Shown: positions 35,871-45,361, numbered from the stretch's first letter. The stretch is DNA of 64,000 nt from Verrucomicrobiaceae bacterium (GCA_016713035.1 JADJPW010000001.1:992001-1056000), one strand, 5' to 3'. Numbers and translations: made by a program. The notes: generated by a model from the letters alone, not told the origin.

Positions 35871-36835
35871 CGCTTATTGAGCAAAGCTTTGAGATGGGCT
35901 TCCTCCACCTTCAGTTTCCGATATTCTGCCTCCAGAGCTGTGAACTGAGCATGGGCAGCGGAATACTGAGCACGAGCATTCTTCGCCTCGGTCATGGCTG
36001 ATCCAGAGGGCGCAGCACCACGAGAGCGGGAATTAGCAACTCTACCCTCAGCAGCATTGGCGTTGGTAGCCCATTGATCTGCGATGCGGGCTACTGCATT
36101 GATTTTCGCCTCCATATCTGCGAGTCGTAGCTGTACGCTTTTCAGATTTTGTTGATCCGCGCTCATTTTCGACGCCACAGAGGGGTCACGAGCAGGCTCG
36201 GGCGACTTCGAGACAGTGGGGCTTGCCCGCGATGGTGATTTCTTATTCGTTGATGGCGGTGCCGTCGCTTCGTCCACGGCCAACTTGAGCCCCTGAGCTG
36301 TTTTAACGAGCCCAGTGACTGAAAGATCATATTTTTCCACCAAGTCGGCAGGCAGGTTATCCACCAGAATGATTCCTGAACCATCACTATGAATGAAGGT
36401 AATGCCATTATCCTCGATTTTCTTGATTTGGGCATTGGTGAGCCTTTTGCCATCATTCAATGTGACAGCTGCAAGGACGGAATTGAGATCTAAAGTCCGG
36501 ACTTTTTCCACTTGGCCGGGCAAGGAATCAGCAAGGTACTTAATATCGGACTCAGCTTTGCGCTGCTTGGTGTTGGCTTCTTCGGTGAGGGCTTTGACCT
36601 TAGACTCACGGGTCTGAGCCTCTGCCAGCTTCGTATCGGCTGCTGTCATAGAGGCGCTAATGCCTTCCCATTGGTTTTTTCTGATCCTCAGGTTTTCCTC
36701 CATTGCTTGGGCTGATGCTCTTGATTGCAGAAGATCCGAATTGGCTTTGTCCACCAGTTCGAGATGGCGGTAGCCAAAAATGCCACCAACGAGAAACGCT
36801 AATAAGACAAGTGGGAGCCAAGCTTTGGGTTCCAT
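35867..36835 (-). CDS. Single-TM coiled-coil protein, 322 aa
   Basis: N-terminal TM helix (WLPLVLLAFLVGGIFGY, about 6-22), first coiled coil (about 25-105), then a module with ITFIHSDGSGIILVDNLPADLVEKYDL (about 149-175) related to the one in the 192-aa protein, a Ser/Pro-rich linker (about 195-225) and a second coiled coil (about 228-322). The topology suggests an inner-membrane anchor with a long extracytoplasmic rod. Overlaps the next gene by 4 nt. Function unknown. Confidence 0.78.
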   Translation of the reverse strand: MEPKAWLPLVLLAFLVGGIFGYRHLELVDKANSDLLQSRASAQAMEENLRIRKNQWEGISASMTAADTKLAEAQTRESKVKALTEEANTKQRKAESDIKYLADSLPGQVEKVRTLDLNSVLAAVTLNDGKRLTNAQIKKIEDNGITFIHSDGSGIILVDNLPADLVEKYDLSVTGLVKTAQGLKLAVDEATAPPSTNKKSPSRASPTVSKSPEPARDPSVASKMSADQQNLKSVQLRLADMEAKINAVARIADQWATNANAAEGRVANSRSRGAAPSGSAMTEAKNARAQYSAAHAQFTALEAEYRKLKVEEAHLKALLNKR

Positions 36836-36886
36836 AACGGGATAATTCGATTTGAGGATTTGGAGTTGAGTGGTGACTAAAATGAA

Positions 36887-37228
36887 TCAGCGTACATATT
36901 TTGCCTTCCAAGCATCCACCTTGGTTCGGAGCTCTGTGGCAGATTTTTCCAGATCTGTCCATAGGGTGAGTTTCTCTCCAGATTTGGCTTCTTCGAGACT
37001 TGCTTTAGAGATCATTTCTGTAGCCAGCCTTTCCTTCGAAGCGACCGAACCTACACCATTCGGGCCGAGTTGGCGCATGTAGTTTTCATACTGGAGGATC
37101 TCCTGCTGGATGAGATTTTTGGCGGCATCGACTTTTGCCTGCTCCGCGCGGAGGCGATCCGCTTTGTCGCAGGAGGTCAAAAACGACAGGAGAATGATGG
37201 GGAGTGCGGAACGAGTGATTTTTCTCAT
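36887..37228 (-). CDS. Small coiled-coil lipoprotein, first gene of operon
   Basis: 113 aa from ATG 37228 (an in-frame ATG at 37234 is equally possible). Signal RKITRSALPIILLSFLTSC with lipobox LTSC. The mature part is helical (KADRLRAEQAKVDAAKNLIQQEILQYENYM; ATEMISKASLEEAK; LEKSATELRTKVDAWK). It leads a four-gene minus-strand operon of alternating lipoproteins and TM coiled-coil proteins, divergent from parA over about 105 bp. Confidence 0.72.
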   Translation of the reverse strand: MRKITRSALPIILLSFLTSCDKADRLRAEQAKVDAAKNLIQQEILQYENYMRQLGPNGVGSVASKERLATEMISKASLEEAKSGEKLTLWTDLEKSATELRTKVDAWKAKYVR

Positions 37229-37333
37229 AAGCATATGAACTTTTAGCTCAAAGCCCCCGAGGTGGTCAACAATAGTCTTCTGATGCATCCCATTTGTTGA
37301 TAGTTAGGAAACTCGGCCTAGCATCGCGGCCTC

Positions 37334-38143
37334 GTGATCGCCATCTCAACAGCCAGTCAGAAAGGCGGCGTGGGTAAAACCACGCTCTGCATTAATCTCG
37401 CCTACTCCCTCGCCCGCCGGGGGTGGAGAATGCTACTCGTGGATACAGATCCACAGGGCGGCGTAGGTCTATCACTTGCTCGGAGCACGGCCGCACGGGA
37501 GGGTTTTTATGAAATCCTCTCCGGCAGGGGCGATCTCGCGAGACTGGTGATCACGACCCGTCTGCCAGAGCTGGAAATCCTGCCTGCTGGCCAACTCGAT
37601 GCCAGTCTGCGAGTCGAAGCTGCGGCACACGAGGTACCAGCACGAATCGCGGACCTGCTGCGTGCTGCGGAGCTACGCGGCGTGGATTGCGTGCTCTTTG
37701 ATACGGCAGCCGGGCTCAATGGCATGACCGAGGCTGTCGTCAAGGCCTGCGATTTTGTCATCTTACCGCAGCAGGCAGAGCCCCTGGCGATCCGCAGTGT
37801 GCCGCATATGCTGGAGACCCTAGCTCGCTATCGTGCTGAGGGTGCAGCGGTCAAAGTGGCGGGCATCCTGCTGACCATGGTGATGCGTGAGCATGAAATG
37901 AGCTTACGTGTTGCTCGAGAGCTGCGCGAGATGCTGCCACCGGCCCTCATTTTCCAACAGAGCATCCCACGCCTCCCCTCCTTCCTCGACGCCAGCGCAC
38001 TCGGCGTGCCTGTGGCGCTGACCAAGCGCAATCCGCCGCCCGAGGCACTCATTTTTGACCAGATTGCTGCTGATCTGGAACAGCGCACCGGTATGAGCAA
38101 ACAACGCGACCAAAATCATGAACATGCGAGTCTCTTGGATTGA
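37334..38143 (+). CDS. ParA/Soj-family Walker ATPase
   Basis: 269 aa, GTG start at 37334. Deviant Walker A KGGVGKTT (about 10-17) with the signature first lysine, Walker A' VDTDPQGG (about 36-43), Walker B-like VDCVLFDTAAGL (about 115-126), and VILPQQAEPLAIRSV. This places it in the ParA/MinD group that positions DNA or protein cargo through ATP-driven dimerisation. No parB or parS-like gene lies next to it; the partner is a roadblock-domain protein overlapping by 26 nt. So it is probably an orphan ParA that positions a protein complex. Confidence 0.9.
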   Translation: MIAISTASQKGGVGKTTLCINLAYSLARRGWRMLLVDTDPQGGVGLSLARSTAAREGFYEILSGRGDLARLVITTRLPELEILPAGQLDASLRVEAAAHEVPARIADLLRAAELRGVDCVLFDTAAGLNGMTEAVVKACDFVILPQQAEPLAIRSVPHMLETLARYRAEGAAVKVAGILLTMVMREHEMSLRVARELREMLPPALIFQQSIPRLPSFLDASALGVPVALTKRNPPPEALIFDQIAADLEQRTGMSKQRDQNHEHASLLD

Positions 38144-39146
38144 CCCAGAACAGCTCCAGTCGCTGATCGCTCGGATCTCCCCGCCTCAGCAAGAGCCTGA
38201 AATAGCCGACTCGCCTGCAGCACAAACTACAGGCGATGAATCTGTCCGTGAGATTCATGACTTTTTCAGCCCCGCACCAGCGGGGGTGAGTGAATCTAAA
38301 CCGGCTGCATCTGAGCCACCTACAGTCTCGCTCCCGTCGCAGGAGGACGTCATCTCTCCAGCGCCTCCAGCGGCCCCCATCGCTGAGTTAGCCCCAGTTG
38401 AAACTATCCCTTCATTGCCCGCTACAGCGACACCCGCATTTACTTTGTCCGATGCGCTGAATCCACCCTCTTCACAGGAGCCTTCATCTACCACTGGCTC
38501 CTTGGAGCATGAGGGACTGCCGTTGGACCGCATCCGCGAGCGACTTCGCAGCATCCGGCACCGAGCAGTAGAGGCTGGCATACTTTCCCATCAGGTGCCC
38601 GCTACGGCTGTCAATAGTCCCGCCATTGCTGAGGGTGAAGCATCTCAACCATCATCATCTGAAGAAGTCACTCCCCAGGCAGAAACAGCAACTACAGTGG
38701 TCACCGTTGTAGAAGAAGAAAAAAAAGAGGCAGCACCGCTGCCCATTCTGCCACCTGCGCCGGAGTCTAAACCCATCACTGTCACACAGGACATTCCGTT
38801 TGAGGTCAAAATCGAAGCCTTTGCCCAGCAGATCACAGGTTTACTGCCGGTGAATACATGGCTGCTCATTCTCGATGGAGATGGCGGCATTTTGTGGAGC
38901 AATGATCCGCGCCCGGGCCTCGTGCTCTCCACACTGATGGCGATGCGTTCTGCGGTTCACTCCTCGACCGCATTTATGTCTGCACCGCAGGCAGTGACCT
39001 ATCATGAGCTACCGCCGGACCAGATCCTCAGCGTGCTCAATATCCCAGCCACCTCGCGCGGCCCCCTACAGATCGCGGTGAAAGGGGCACTCCCTCTGGC
39101 TCAAGACGCCGCCGTAGCTTGGCTCAGTGTCCTGGGCACTTTTTGA
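38118..39146 (+). CDS. Roadblock/LC7-like protein with disordered N-terminus
   Basis: 342 aa, start inside the 3' end of parA (26-nt overlap). Residues about 1-225 are Pro/Ser/Glu-rich and probably unstructured, apart from a helical REIHDFFSPAP segment and GLPLDRIRERLRSIRHRAVEAG. The C-terminal ~115 residues look like a roadblock fold (VKIEAFAQQITGLLPVNTWLLILDGDGGILWSNDP, VLSTLMAMRSAVHSSTAF, RGPLQIAVKGALPL). Roadblock proteins (MglB type) regulate small GTPases. Here the operon partner is a ParA ATPase, so it may control that instead. Confidence 0.72.
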   Translation: MNMRVSWIDPEQLQSLIARISPPQQEPEIADSPAAQTTGDESVREIHDFFSPAPAGVSESKPAASEPPTVSLPSQEDVISPAPPAAPIAELAPVETIPSLPATATPAFTLSDALNPPSSQEPSSTTGSLEHEGLPLDRIRERLRSIRHRAVEAGILSHQVPATAVNSPAIAEGEASQPSSSEEVTPQAETATTVVTVVEEEKKEAAPLPILPPAPESKPITVTQDIPFEVKIEAFAQQITGLLPVNTWLLILDGDGGILWSNDPRPGLVLSTLMAMRSAVHSSTAFMSAPQAVTYHELPPDQILSVLNIPATSRGPLQIAVKGALPLAQDAAVAWLSVLGTF

Positions 39147-39161
39147 GCCAAAAAGCACGAA

Positions 39162-39983
39162 ATGCCATCTATGCAGCCGCAAGTCTTCCGCACCACTGCT
39201 TGCCGCGCCATCATCACGGGTGCCTCATCAGGCCTTGGAGCTGAGTTTGCGCGGCAGCTCGCCCCTGCGGCGGATTTTCTCGTCCTCATCGCCCGGCGTG
39301 AGGATGCGCTAGAGTCGGTAAAAAGCAGCCTCGCAGGCTCCAAGGCCCGCATACACCTCTGCGTAGCAGACTTATCCTCTCCCAGCGGCCTACTCACCGT
39401 CCTGGCCTTTCTCGATGCACATGAGCTACGCCCCAATCTCCTGATCAACAATGCCGGCATGGGCGACTACGGCAGCTTTGCCGAGTCCACTCCTGAAAAA
39501 ACACGGGCGCAGCTCGATCTCAACATCACTGCGCTCACCATGCTCACGCATGCCATGCTCCCACGGCTAGAGAGCCCTGGCGGAGTGCTCAATGTCAGCT
39601 CACTCGCAAGTACTCTCCCGATGCCAGAGCTCGCCGTCTATGCGGCTAGTAAATCGTATGTCACCAGCTTTTCTGAGGCCCTGGCCATCGAGCTCGCACC
39701 ACGCGGCATCACGGTCACCTGCGTCTGCCCCGGCCCCACGCCCACGAATTTCAGTCAAACCGCACGCCGTCCAGATGGCACGGACACGAATCGCGAAGGA
39801 CAGGCTTTCCTACGCATCCCTCCAGCACAAGTAGTGAGCGAGGCACTCGCCGGACTCGTCGCTGGCAAAGCATGCGTTTGGCCAGGACGGGGAGTATCTA
39901 TCGCGGCTCGGCTTTTCAGACATCTACCGCGGGTGCTCCTGCGTTGGATACTTGCCCGTAGGATGAAGAAAACCGCTCTCTAA
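39162..39983 (+). CDS. Short-chain dehydrogenase/reductase
   Basis: 273 aa. Classical SDR: cofactor loop IITGASSGLGAEFA (about 17-30), CVADLSS, LLINNAGMGDYG, catalytic Ser in NVSSLAS, catalytic YAASK (about 164-168), and PGPTPTNF. The C-terminal region is basic and hydrophobic (RHLPRVLLRWILARRMKK), seen in membrane-associated SDRs such as DltE/YqjQ-like proteins. Substrate unknown. It follows the roadblock gene by 15 nt and may be co-transcribed. Its TAA overlaps the stop of the convergent gene by 4 nt. Confidence 0.92.
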   Translation: MPSMQPQVFRTTACRAIITGASSGLGAEFARQLAPAADFLVLIARREDALESVKSSLAGSKARIHLCVADLSSPSGLLTVLAFLDAHELRPNLLINNAGMGDYGSFAESTPEKTRAQLDLNITALTMLTHAMLPRLESPGGVLNVSSLASTLPMPELAVYAASKSYVTSFSEALAIELAPRGITVTCVCPGPTPTNFSQTARRPDGTDTNREGQAFLRIPPAQVVSEALAGLVAGKACVWPGRGVSIAARLFRHLPRVLLRWILARRMKKTAL

Positions 39984-41500
39984 GCTGCACGGCGGCCTGC
40001 CCAGATCGCCATGCCCAGTGCCAGGATGACTCCAGGCATCGCCAGCGATGTGATCCAGAAAATCACATCATGCTGCTTCGGCGTAAGCTGGATGCGATAA
40101 GACCGCTTCGGTTTGGAAGTGATACCAATGAGGTTTTCACGATTGATGATCCAGTTCAGGCTCGCCGCGACGAAATCGCGGTTCACTGCGAGCATGGAGG
40201 ACTTATCCAGCAGAGTCGGATTGCCCACCACGACCATGCGTGAGCTTTCCACACGCTTGCTCGCATCGGGAGCGGCTCCGCGCTCGACACTGGCACCGAC
40301 ATAGACTGGCGGCAGTGTATCCTCACTCTCATCGGCGACGGGCAGCTCATCATAATAGTTCGTCTCCCCCCAGTAGAAGTCATCGGCACGCAGCACAGGA
40401 TTCACGACGATATTTTTCTCCTTCAAAGTTGGGTTCGATTCACCGCTAGAGAGCTCTAGGGACTCCGATTGGCCTGCGATGTTCGTGATATTATTGGCCA
40501 GATGCTGGGTAAAGCTGACTTCGCGAGAGAAAAGAGCCTGCACACTGAACTCCTTCTTCGCTCCAGCACTCGTGCTGCGGGCCATAAGCACACGGTCACG
40601 GCGTGGCTTCACACCATTGGCAGCCAGCCAGAGGTCCAGATTCTTGGTGATGCGGTTCGGGTCCAGCAGCATGAGGATGCCCGTGCGATTGCTATTCCAA
40701 TAATCGTCCAGCATGCGTAGCTCACGCTCGGTCAGATCATACTTCGCACCGATCATGATGATGCCATCTGCGTGGGCGGTGAGGCTCGCGACATCACTCA
40801 GGCTTATCGCCAGCACTTCAAAGTTCTGCTGGCGACCGATTTCGACAATAGCCTCCAGGGATTCTGTCACCGCCGCATCGGAGCGTGAGCCCTTGCTGGT
40901 GATGTAATAAAAACGGCGCATTTTTCCTTCCAGCACATTTGCCAGCGCCGAGGTGACGGCATCCTCACCACGGAATTCGGTGATTTTTTTCTCGGTGCCG
41001 ATCCCCGCCTCTCGGACGACGAGCTCGTCCTCTATAATGAAACGCTTATTGGAGCCAGAGATGAGCAGAATGCCATTTTGGGCCAGGGAGAGGCCCGTTT
41101 CCGCTTTCAGATTCTCCGCACGCTCAATGTCACGCACCGGGTCGATAGTGCGCAGTTTGATGCGCTGCCGACCATGCAGCCGATACTCTTCGAGCAGCGA
41201 GCTCACCTCACCGAAGATCTTCGAATCACGAGCAAAGACCATGTAAATGGTCACATCACGCGATAGAGTCGAAAGGATATTCTTGGTCGAGTCACTGAGA
41301 GTGAAGCTCTGCGTCGGACTGAGGTCGAAACGCGTGTAGTAGCGATAATTGAGCCGATTGATGCCCACAAAGATCAGCAGCGTCAAAAACACCTGCACCA
41401 GCACATTGACGCCGATGCCGAAACGGCGCGGCATACCGCCCTGAGGGGCCGTTTTGGCCTCTATGGCGGTCTTTTCAGGCTCTGGTGAGTTTTCAGGCAT
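39980..41500 (-). CDS. GldG-type auxiliary ABC transport protein
   Basis: 506 aa. A TM helix near the N-terminus (VLVQVFLTLLIFVGIN, about 32-47), a large extracytoplasmic GldG/DUF4350-like domain (FDLSPTQSFTLSDSTKNILSTL, VTIYMVFARDS, RTIDPVRDIERAENL, KITEFRGEDAVTSALANVLEGK, DGIIMIGAKYDL), and a C-terminal TM helix (IFWITSLAMPGVILALGMAIWAG). Third gene of an ATPase-permease-GldG operon. The family works with ABC-2 exporters, including the gliding-associated GldAFG system, but these modules also occur in non-gliding bacteria. Confidence 0.88.
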   Translation of the reverse strand: MPENSPEPEKTAIEAKTAPQGGMPRRFGIGVNVLVQVFLTLLIFVGINRLNYRYYTRFDLSPTQSFTLSDSTKNILSTLSRDVTIYMVFARDSKIFGEVSSLLEEYRLHGRQRIKLRTIDPVRDIERAENLKAETGLSLAQNGILLISGSNKRFIIEDELVVREAGIGTEKKITEFRGEDAVTSALANVLEGKMRRFYYITSKGSRSDAAVTESLEAIVEIGRQQNFEVLAISLSDVASLTAHADGIIMIGAKYDLTERELRMLDDYWNSNRTGILMLLDPNRITKNLDLWLAANGVKPRRDRVLMARSTSAGAKKEFSVQALFSREVSFTQHLANNITNIAGQSESLELSSGESNPTLKEKNIVVNPVLRADDFYWGETNYYDELPVADESEDTLPPVYVGASVERGAAPDASKRVESSRMVVVGNPTLLDKSSMLAVNRDFVAASLNWIINRENLIGITSKPKRSYRIQLTPKQHDVIFWITSLAMPGVILALGMAIWAGRRAA

Positions 41501-41509
41501 GGGCAGTGA

Positions 41510-42268
41510 TCAGGGCTTCCAGCGGCGGAATTCGACGACTTGATGCGTGAGTGCGAGGAATAGGAAAGTGAGGCTGGCGTAATAAACAAGTGGCCGCGTG
41601 TCGATAAGGCCACTGGTGAAGACCCGAATGTGCTCCACGCTGGCGAAGTAGGTGGAGACATCGACGATGGAATCCGTGATTTTCCGCCCGATGAGCATCA
41701 CAAAGACCCCAAGCAGGAAGTGGCTGAGGCTCAAAGTGAAGCTGAAGATGGCAGCGACGATCTGATTGCGCGTAAGCGATGAGGCGAAGATGCCCATCGC
41801 CAGATTAAACATCCCCATGGCCATCAAAATGATGTACGAGCCACCGAGGGAGCCAGCGGGCAACTCCACCTGCCCCGCACTAACCCAGTGAGCGATTTTG
41901 AAATTGAACAAGCTAGGTAGCCACAGCAGCGCATAGATGATCATCGCGGCGATGTATTTGCCGAACACGACCTGCCAAGCACGCACCGGGGCGGTGAAGA
42001 GCGTCTCAAAGGTGCCCAAACGCCGCTCCTCTGCAAAAGAGCGCATGGTCAGCAGCGGGAAGACAAAGAAGTAACTCAACCAGAACCAATGCGGCTGAAA
42101 AGTCCACGTCACGATGCTGCCTTCACTCGGTGCACTCTCCAAGATGCTCAAGGCAGCACGGAAGGCGAACCCATTGAGCACCATGACCAGGGCCACCACG
42201 ACATAGGCCACAGGCGAGACGAAAAACGCCCGCAGCTCCTTTTTAAGCATGATCCAAAAGACTCTCAT
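41510..42268 (-). CDS. ABC-2 type permease (GldF-like)
   Basis: 252 aa, six TM helices. The N-terminus (FWIMLKKELRAFFVSPVAYVVVALVMVLNGF) and a middle SFAEERRLGTFETLFTAPVRAWQVVFGKY motif are standard for ABC-2/GldF permeases. The start overlaps the ATPase stop by 4 nt (ATGA), and 9 nt separate its stop from gldG. It forms the membrane channel of the exporter; substrate unknown. Confidence 0.92.
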   Translation of the reverse strand: MRVFWIMLKKELRAFFVSPVAYVVVALVMVLNGFAFRAALSILESAPSEGSIVTWTFQPHWFWLSYFFVFPLLTMRSFAEERRLGTFETLFTAPVRAWQVVFGKYIAAMIIYALLWLPSLFNFKIAHWVSAGQVELPAGSLGGSYIILMAMGMFNLAMGIFASSLTRNQIVAAIFSFTLSLSHFLLGVFVMLIGRKITDSIVDVSTYFASVEHIRVFTSGLIDTRPLVYYASLTFLFLALTHQVVEFRRWKP

Positions 42269-43224
42269 ACCGTGCCTCCTTTCATCGCCTCAGCCTGGGA
42301 GGCGAGCTCGACGAAGACATCCTCCAGCGTAGGCAGCTCGCGGTGCAGCTCCCGCACCTTCCACCCACTCTGGGTCGCCACCGCCTGCACAGCCTCACGC
42401 ACATCACTCCCCGGCTCCACACGCAGTGTGAGGTACCTCCATGGGGTGCCATTAGCAGCCTCCTCAGTGCATTTACGCACACCAGACAGAGCCTCCAGTT
42501 TCGCCACAGCCTGTGCATCGGCACTTTCCAACTCCAACCGGACTGAAGTAGTTGTGTGCAGCTTTTTAGCCAGATTTATCGGAGTGTCATCTGCCAGGAT
42601 GCGACCACGATGGATCATCACCACACGGTCACAGGCCTGCTCCACCTCCTGTAGGATGTGGGTGGAAAGCAGCACTGTGTGCTTATTGCGCAGCTCTCGC
42701 AGCAGCTCCCGCACTTGGCGGATTTGCACGGGATCGAGGCCATTGGTCGGCTCATCTAGGATGAGTAGCTTCGGCTCATGCACCAGGGCATCTGCCAGAG
42801 CCACCCGCTGGCGGTAGCCTTTGGATAAATTATCAATCACACGGCGACGCACATCACCGATACCACAGAGCTCCATCACCTCCCCTACCCGCTGTCGCAT
42901 GTGACGGCCGCTCAGCCCCTTCAGCTCGGCTCGAAAGCGCAGATACTCCTTCACCTTCATATCGACATACAGCGGAGCCATTTCCGGCATATACCCGACC
43001 ACACGCCGCGCCTCTAGTGAATGCCTGAACACGTCAAAACCTGCCACTTCGGCTCGCCCGCTCGTCGCAGGCATGAATCCGCTAAGGATGCGCATCGTCG
43101 TGGTCTTTCCCGCTCCATTTGGTCCCAAAAAGCCTACGATCTCTCCCGGCTCCACATGAAACGAAATCCCATCCACGGCTGTACGGCTAGCGTACTGCTT
43201 GGTGAGGTTTTGAACGTCTATCAT
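42265..43224 (-). CDS. ABC transporter ATP-binding protein (GldA-like)
   Basis: 319 aa from ATG 43224 (MIDVQNLTKQYASRTAVDGIS). Walker A GPNGAGKTT (about 38-46), signature LSKGYRQRVALADALVHEP, Walker B LLILDEPTNGLDP, H-loop LLSTHILQEVEQ. The C-terminal extension (about 225-319) is typical of ABC-2 drug- or Gld-type ATPases. Powers the permease encoded downstream in the same operon. Confidence 0.93.
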   Translation of the reverse strand: MIDVQNLTKQYASRTAVDGISFHVEPGEIVGFLGPNGAGKTTTMRILSGFMPATSGRAEVAGFDVFRHSLEARRVVGYMPEMAPLYVDMKVKEYLRFRAELKGLSGRHMRQRVGEVMELCGIGDVRRRVIDNLSKGYRQRVALADALVHEPKLLILDEPTNGLDPVQIRQVRELLRELRNKHTVLLSTHILQEVEQACDRVVMIHRGRILADDTPINLAKKLHTTTSVRLELESADAQAVAKLEALSGVRKCTEEAANGTPWRYLTLRVEPGSDVREAVQAVATQSGWKVRELHRELPTLEDVFVELASQAEAMKGGTV

Positions 43225-43318
43225 CGGAAGGGGAAAAGCGGGGGGTGGGGAGGAAAACTTAGCTTTGTACATGAACCCCGGTGCAATGACAAACAGACAA
43301 TGCTAAAAATCACCCATC

Positions 43319-43678
43319 ATGACCGCCAAGATCCTCATCAAATACCTCCTCAGCGCCGGAATCATCACCCTGGTCAGTGAAACCGTGAAACGCAGCGACA
43401 AAGCCGGTGCCCTACTAGCAGCACTCCCCTTTGTCTCCATCATCACCCTCTTCTGGGTTTACTTTGAGAGCCCCCCTGCCCTGCGTGATCAAAAAACCGC
43501 TGATCACATGTGGTACATCTTCTGGTACGTACTGCCCACGCTGCCAATGTTTCTGCTCTTTCCCACCATGCAGCGCTGGTGGGGCTTTTACGGAGCCATC
43601 GGCGGCTCTGCGGTCCTCACGATCATTCTCTTCGCCGTGCTCAGGTTCGTAGCTGGCAGATTCGGTCTAGCCTTGTAG
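43319..43678 (+). CDS. DUF3147-family membrane protein
   Basis: 119 aa with four TM helices: about 5-22 (ILIKYLLSAGIITLVSE), 30-50 (ALLAALPFVSIITLFWVYF), 65-83 (MWYIFWYVLPTLPMFLLFP) and 88-112 (WGFYGAIGGSAVLTIILFAVLRF). The ALLAALPF and W..LP...F patterns match DUF3147. Function unknown. Last intact chromosomal gene before the insertion-sequence nest. Confidence 0.82.
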   Translation: MTAKILIKYLLSAGIITLVSETVKRSDKAGALLAALPFVSIITLFWVYFESPPALRDQKTADHMWYIFWYVLPTLPMFLLFPTMQRWWGFYGAIGGSAVLTIILFAVLRFVAGRFGLAL

Positions 43679-43700
43679 ATCCCCCCTCCCGTGCGGATTA

Positions 43701-44436
43701 GGGCGTGTTTAAAAACTCGAATCTCTACGGAACTGGGCTGATTTGAACTGACCTCTCAGGTGTTGGACAAAGATGGCGAAGTGGACGAAAGCTTCGAAGC
43801 TCTGCTTGAGCTTTTCGTATCTGGTCGAGATGCGACGCAGGCGCTTGAGACCTCCCAGAAGTTCTCGACAACATGCCGCCTTGCGAAAGTCGTTTGGTCA
43901 TAAGAGGCGGGATTGAGACGGTAGGCTTTGGGTGGGATGCACGGCTCGCAGCCCGCCGCTTCAATCGCATCGCGAGTCGCATTGGCATCATAGGCGCGAT
44001 CTGCAATGAGCGTTTTCACCCCGGCCTCAGAGTCCATAGCCTCAATGAGTCCTTGGGCTTGAGGGTTGTCGTGGTTGTTGCCGCCAGTAAAGCTCATCGC
44101 CAAAGGCTCACCGTTGTTCGCCACGATGGCGTGCAGCTTGGTGTTGAGACCTCCTCTTGAGGTGCCTATGGCCTGAGCTTGCTGACCTCCTGCGGTGTTG
44201 CACCCAGAGCGATGCACTTTGACATGGGTTGAGTCCATGGCACCCAAGCGACTACCCAGGGTGCTCTCCCAGGGCAGCATCTGTGAGAACTCCGCGAAAA
44301 TACATTCGCGGGTCCAGCGCCTGAAGTGGGCAAAAACGGTGCTCCAAGCCACATCAGAATCATGAATCGCACGCCAACTGACTCCATCCTTGAGCACGAA
44401 GAGTATCCTCTCAATAACCAGCGAAAGCTCGGTCAT
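43701..44436 (-). pseudogene. IS5-family transposase remnant A, frameshifted and 5'-truncated
   Basis: The minus strand encodes DDE transposase blocks: AMDSTHVKVHRSG (first Asp), GLNTKLHAIV, TGGNNHDNPQAQ, TLIADRAYDANATRDAI (second Asp), and RRHVVENFW (Glu). After VVENFW, at about 43845, the normal continuation LKRLRRISTRYEKLKQSFEAFVHF appears only in another frame, so a frameshift has occurred. An IS-end-like GGGCGTGTTTAAAAACTCG lies at 43701; no matching end is found upstream of the ORF, and the N-terminus is short. Inactive. Opposite in orientation to the neighbouring IS. Confidence 0.85.
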
Positions 44437-44878
44437 GGGTCTGCCCTCCCTGACCCCTCCAGAATTATGGGCACTCCCGGAAACTCAAAATCTGCACCAA
44501 ACCCGATCAAAGAGTGACGTCGTGCGATAAGTTGCGGCAAGGAAAGGCGTGGCAAGTTTTATTCCTTTTGGCAATCCTGGTCTCTTCGATGAGTTCGTTC
44601 AAAACCTTGATGTGGCAGCCTTCGAGACACCCTTGATGCGCGTAGGCAAGCTCGTTCAATGGGAGGTCTTCGATCCGCTCATTATGAGTGCTCTCACCAG
44701 TGAGCCCAAAGGTCCTGGCGGCAGGCCACGCTTTCATCCCATGCTCATGTTCAAGGTGCTCGTGTTGCAGCGCCTCCACGGCCTGGCCGATGACGCCATG
44801 AGCTTTCAGATCACTGACCGCAACAGTTTCCGCGCCTTCCTAGGTCTGACCCCAGCAGACGCAGTGCCCGATGGTCAA

Positions 44879-44940
44879 CCGAAGCGCAGCGGAGATAGAC
44901 AGCCGCAGGCTGCCCCGCAGGGGTGAGCGCAGCGAATCAA
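44879..44940 (+). repeat. 62-bp mobile-looking element, copy 1
   Basis: Inserted in the transposase gene between codons for DGQ and TIC. It contains AGCGCAGCGGAGATAG, a CAGCCGCAGGCTG palindrome and GTGAGCGCAGCGAATCAA. TCAA stands on both sides of the insertion, a possible 4-bp target duplication. Removal restores the transposase frame exactly. Confidence 0.88.
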
Positions 44941-45361
44941 ACCATCTGCGACTTTCGCGAACTGCTCATCGCAACAAAAGACCTTCGAAAGCTTGTTTGA
45001 CACCTTCCTCGCGCATCTGCAAAAGGTACACGGGCTGGCTCTGGCAAAGGAAGGCGTGACGGTCGATGCCAGTTTTGCCGAAGTGCCCAAGCAACGCAAC
45101 AGCCGCGAAGACAATGTCCTGATTAAAGAGGGGGGAGTGCCGCAGAAGCTGCAGGATAACGCGAAGATCAAAGCGCACAAAGACCTCGACGCACGTTGGA
45201 CGAAGAAGAACAACGAGACGCACTATGGCTACAAAGACCATGTGAAAGTCGATGTGAAGGACAAGCACATCCTCAAAGCCGTCATCACCGCCGCGAGCGT
45301 GCATGACAGCCAAGTGTTGGAAGAACTCATCGAAGAGGGAGATCGCGTCGTGTATGCCGAT

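Noticed and set aside
37334..38143. Plasmid or chromosome partition locus
   Set aside because: No ParB-like gene or parS-like inverted repeats adjoin this ParA; the coupled gene is a roadblock-type protein.
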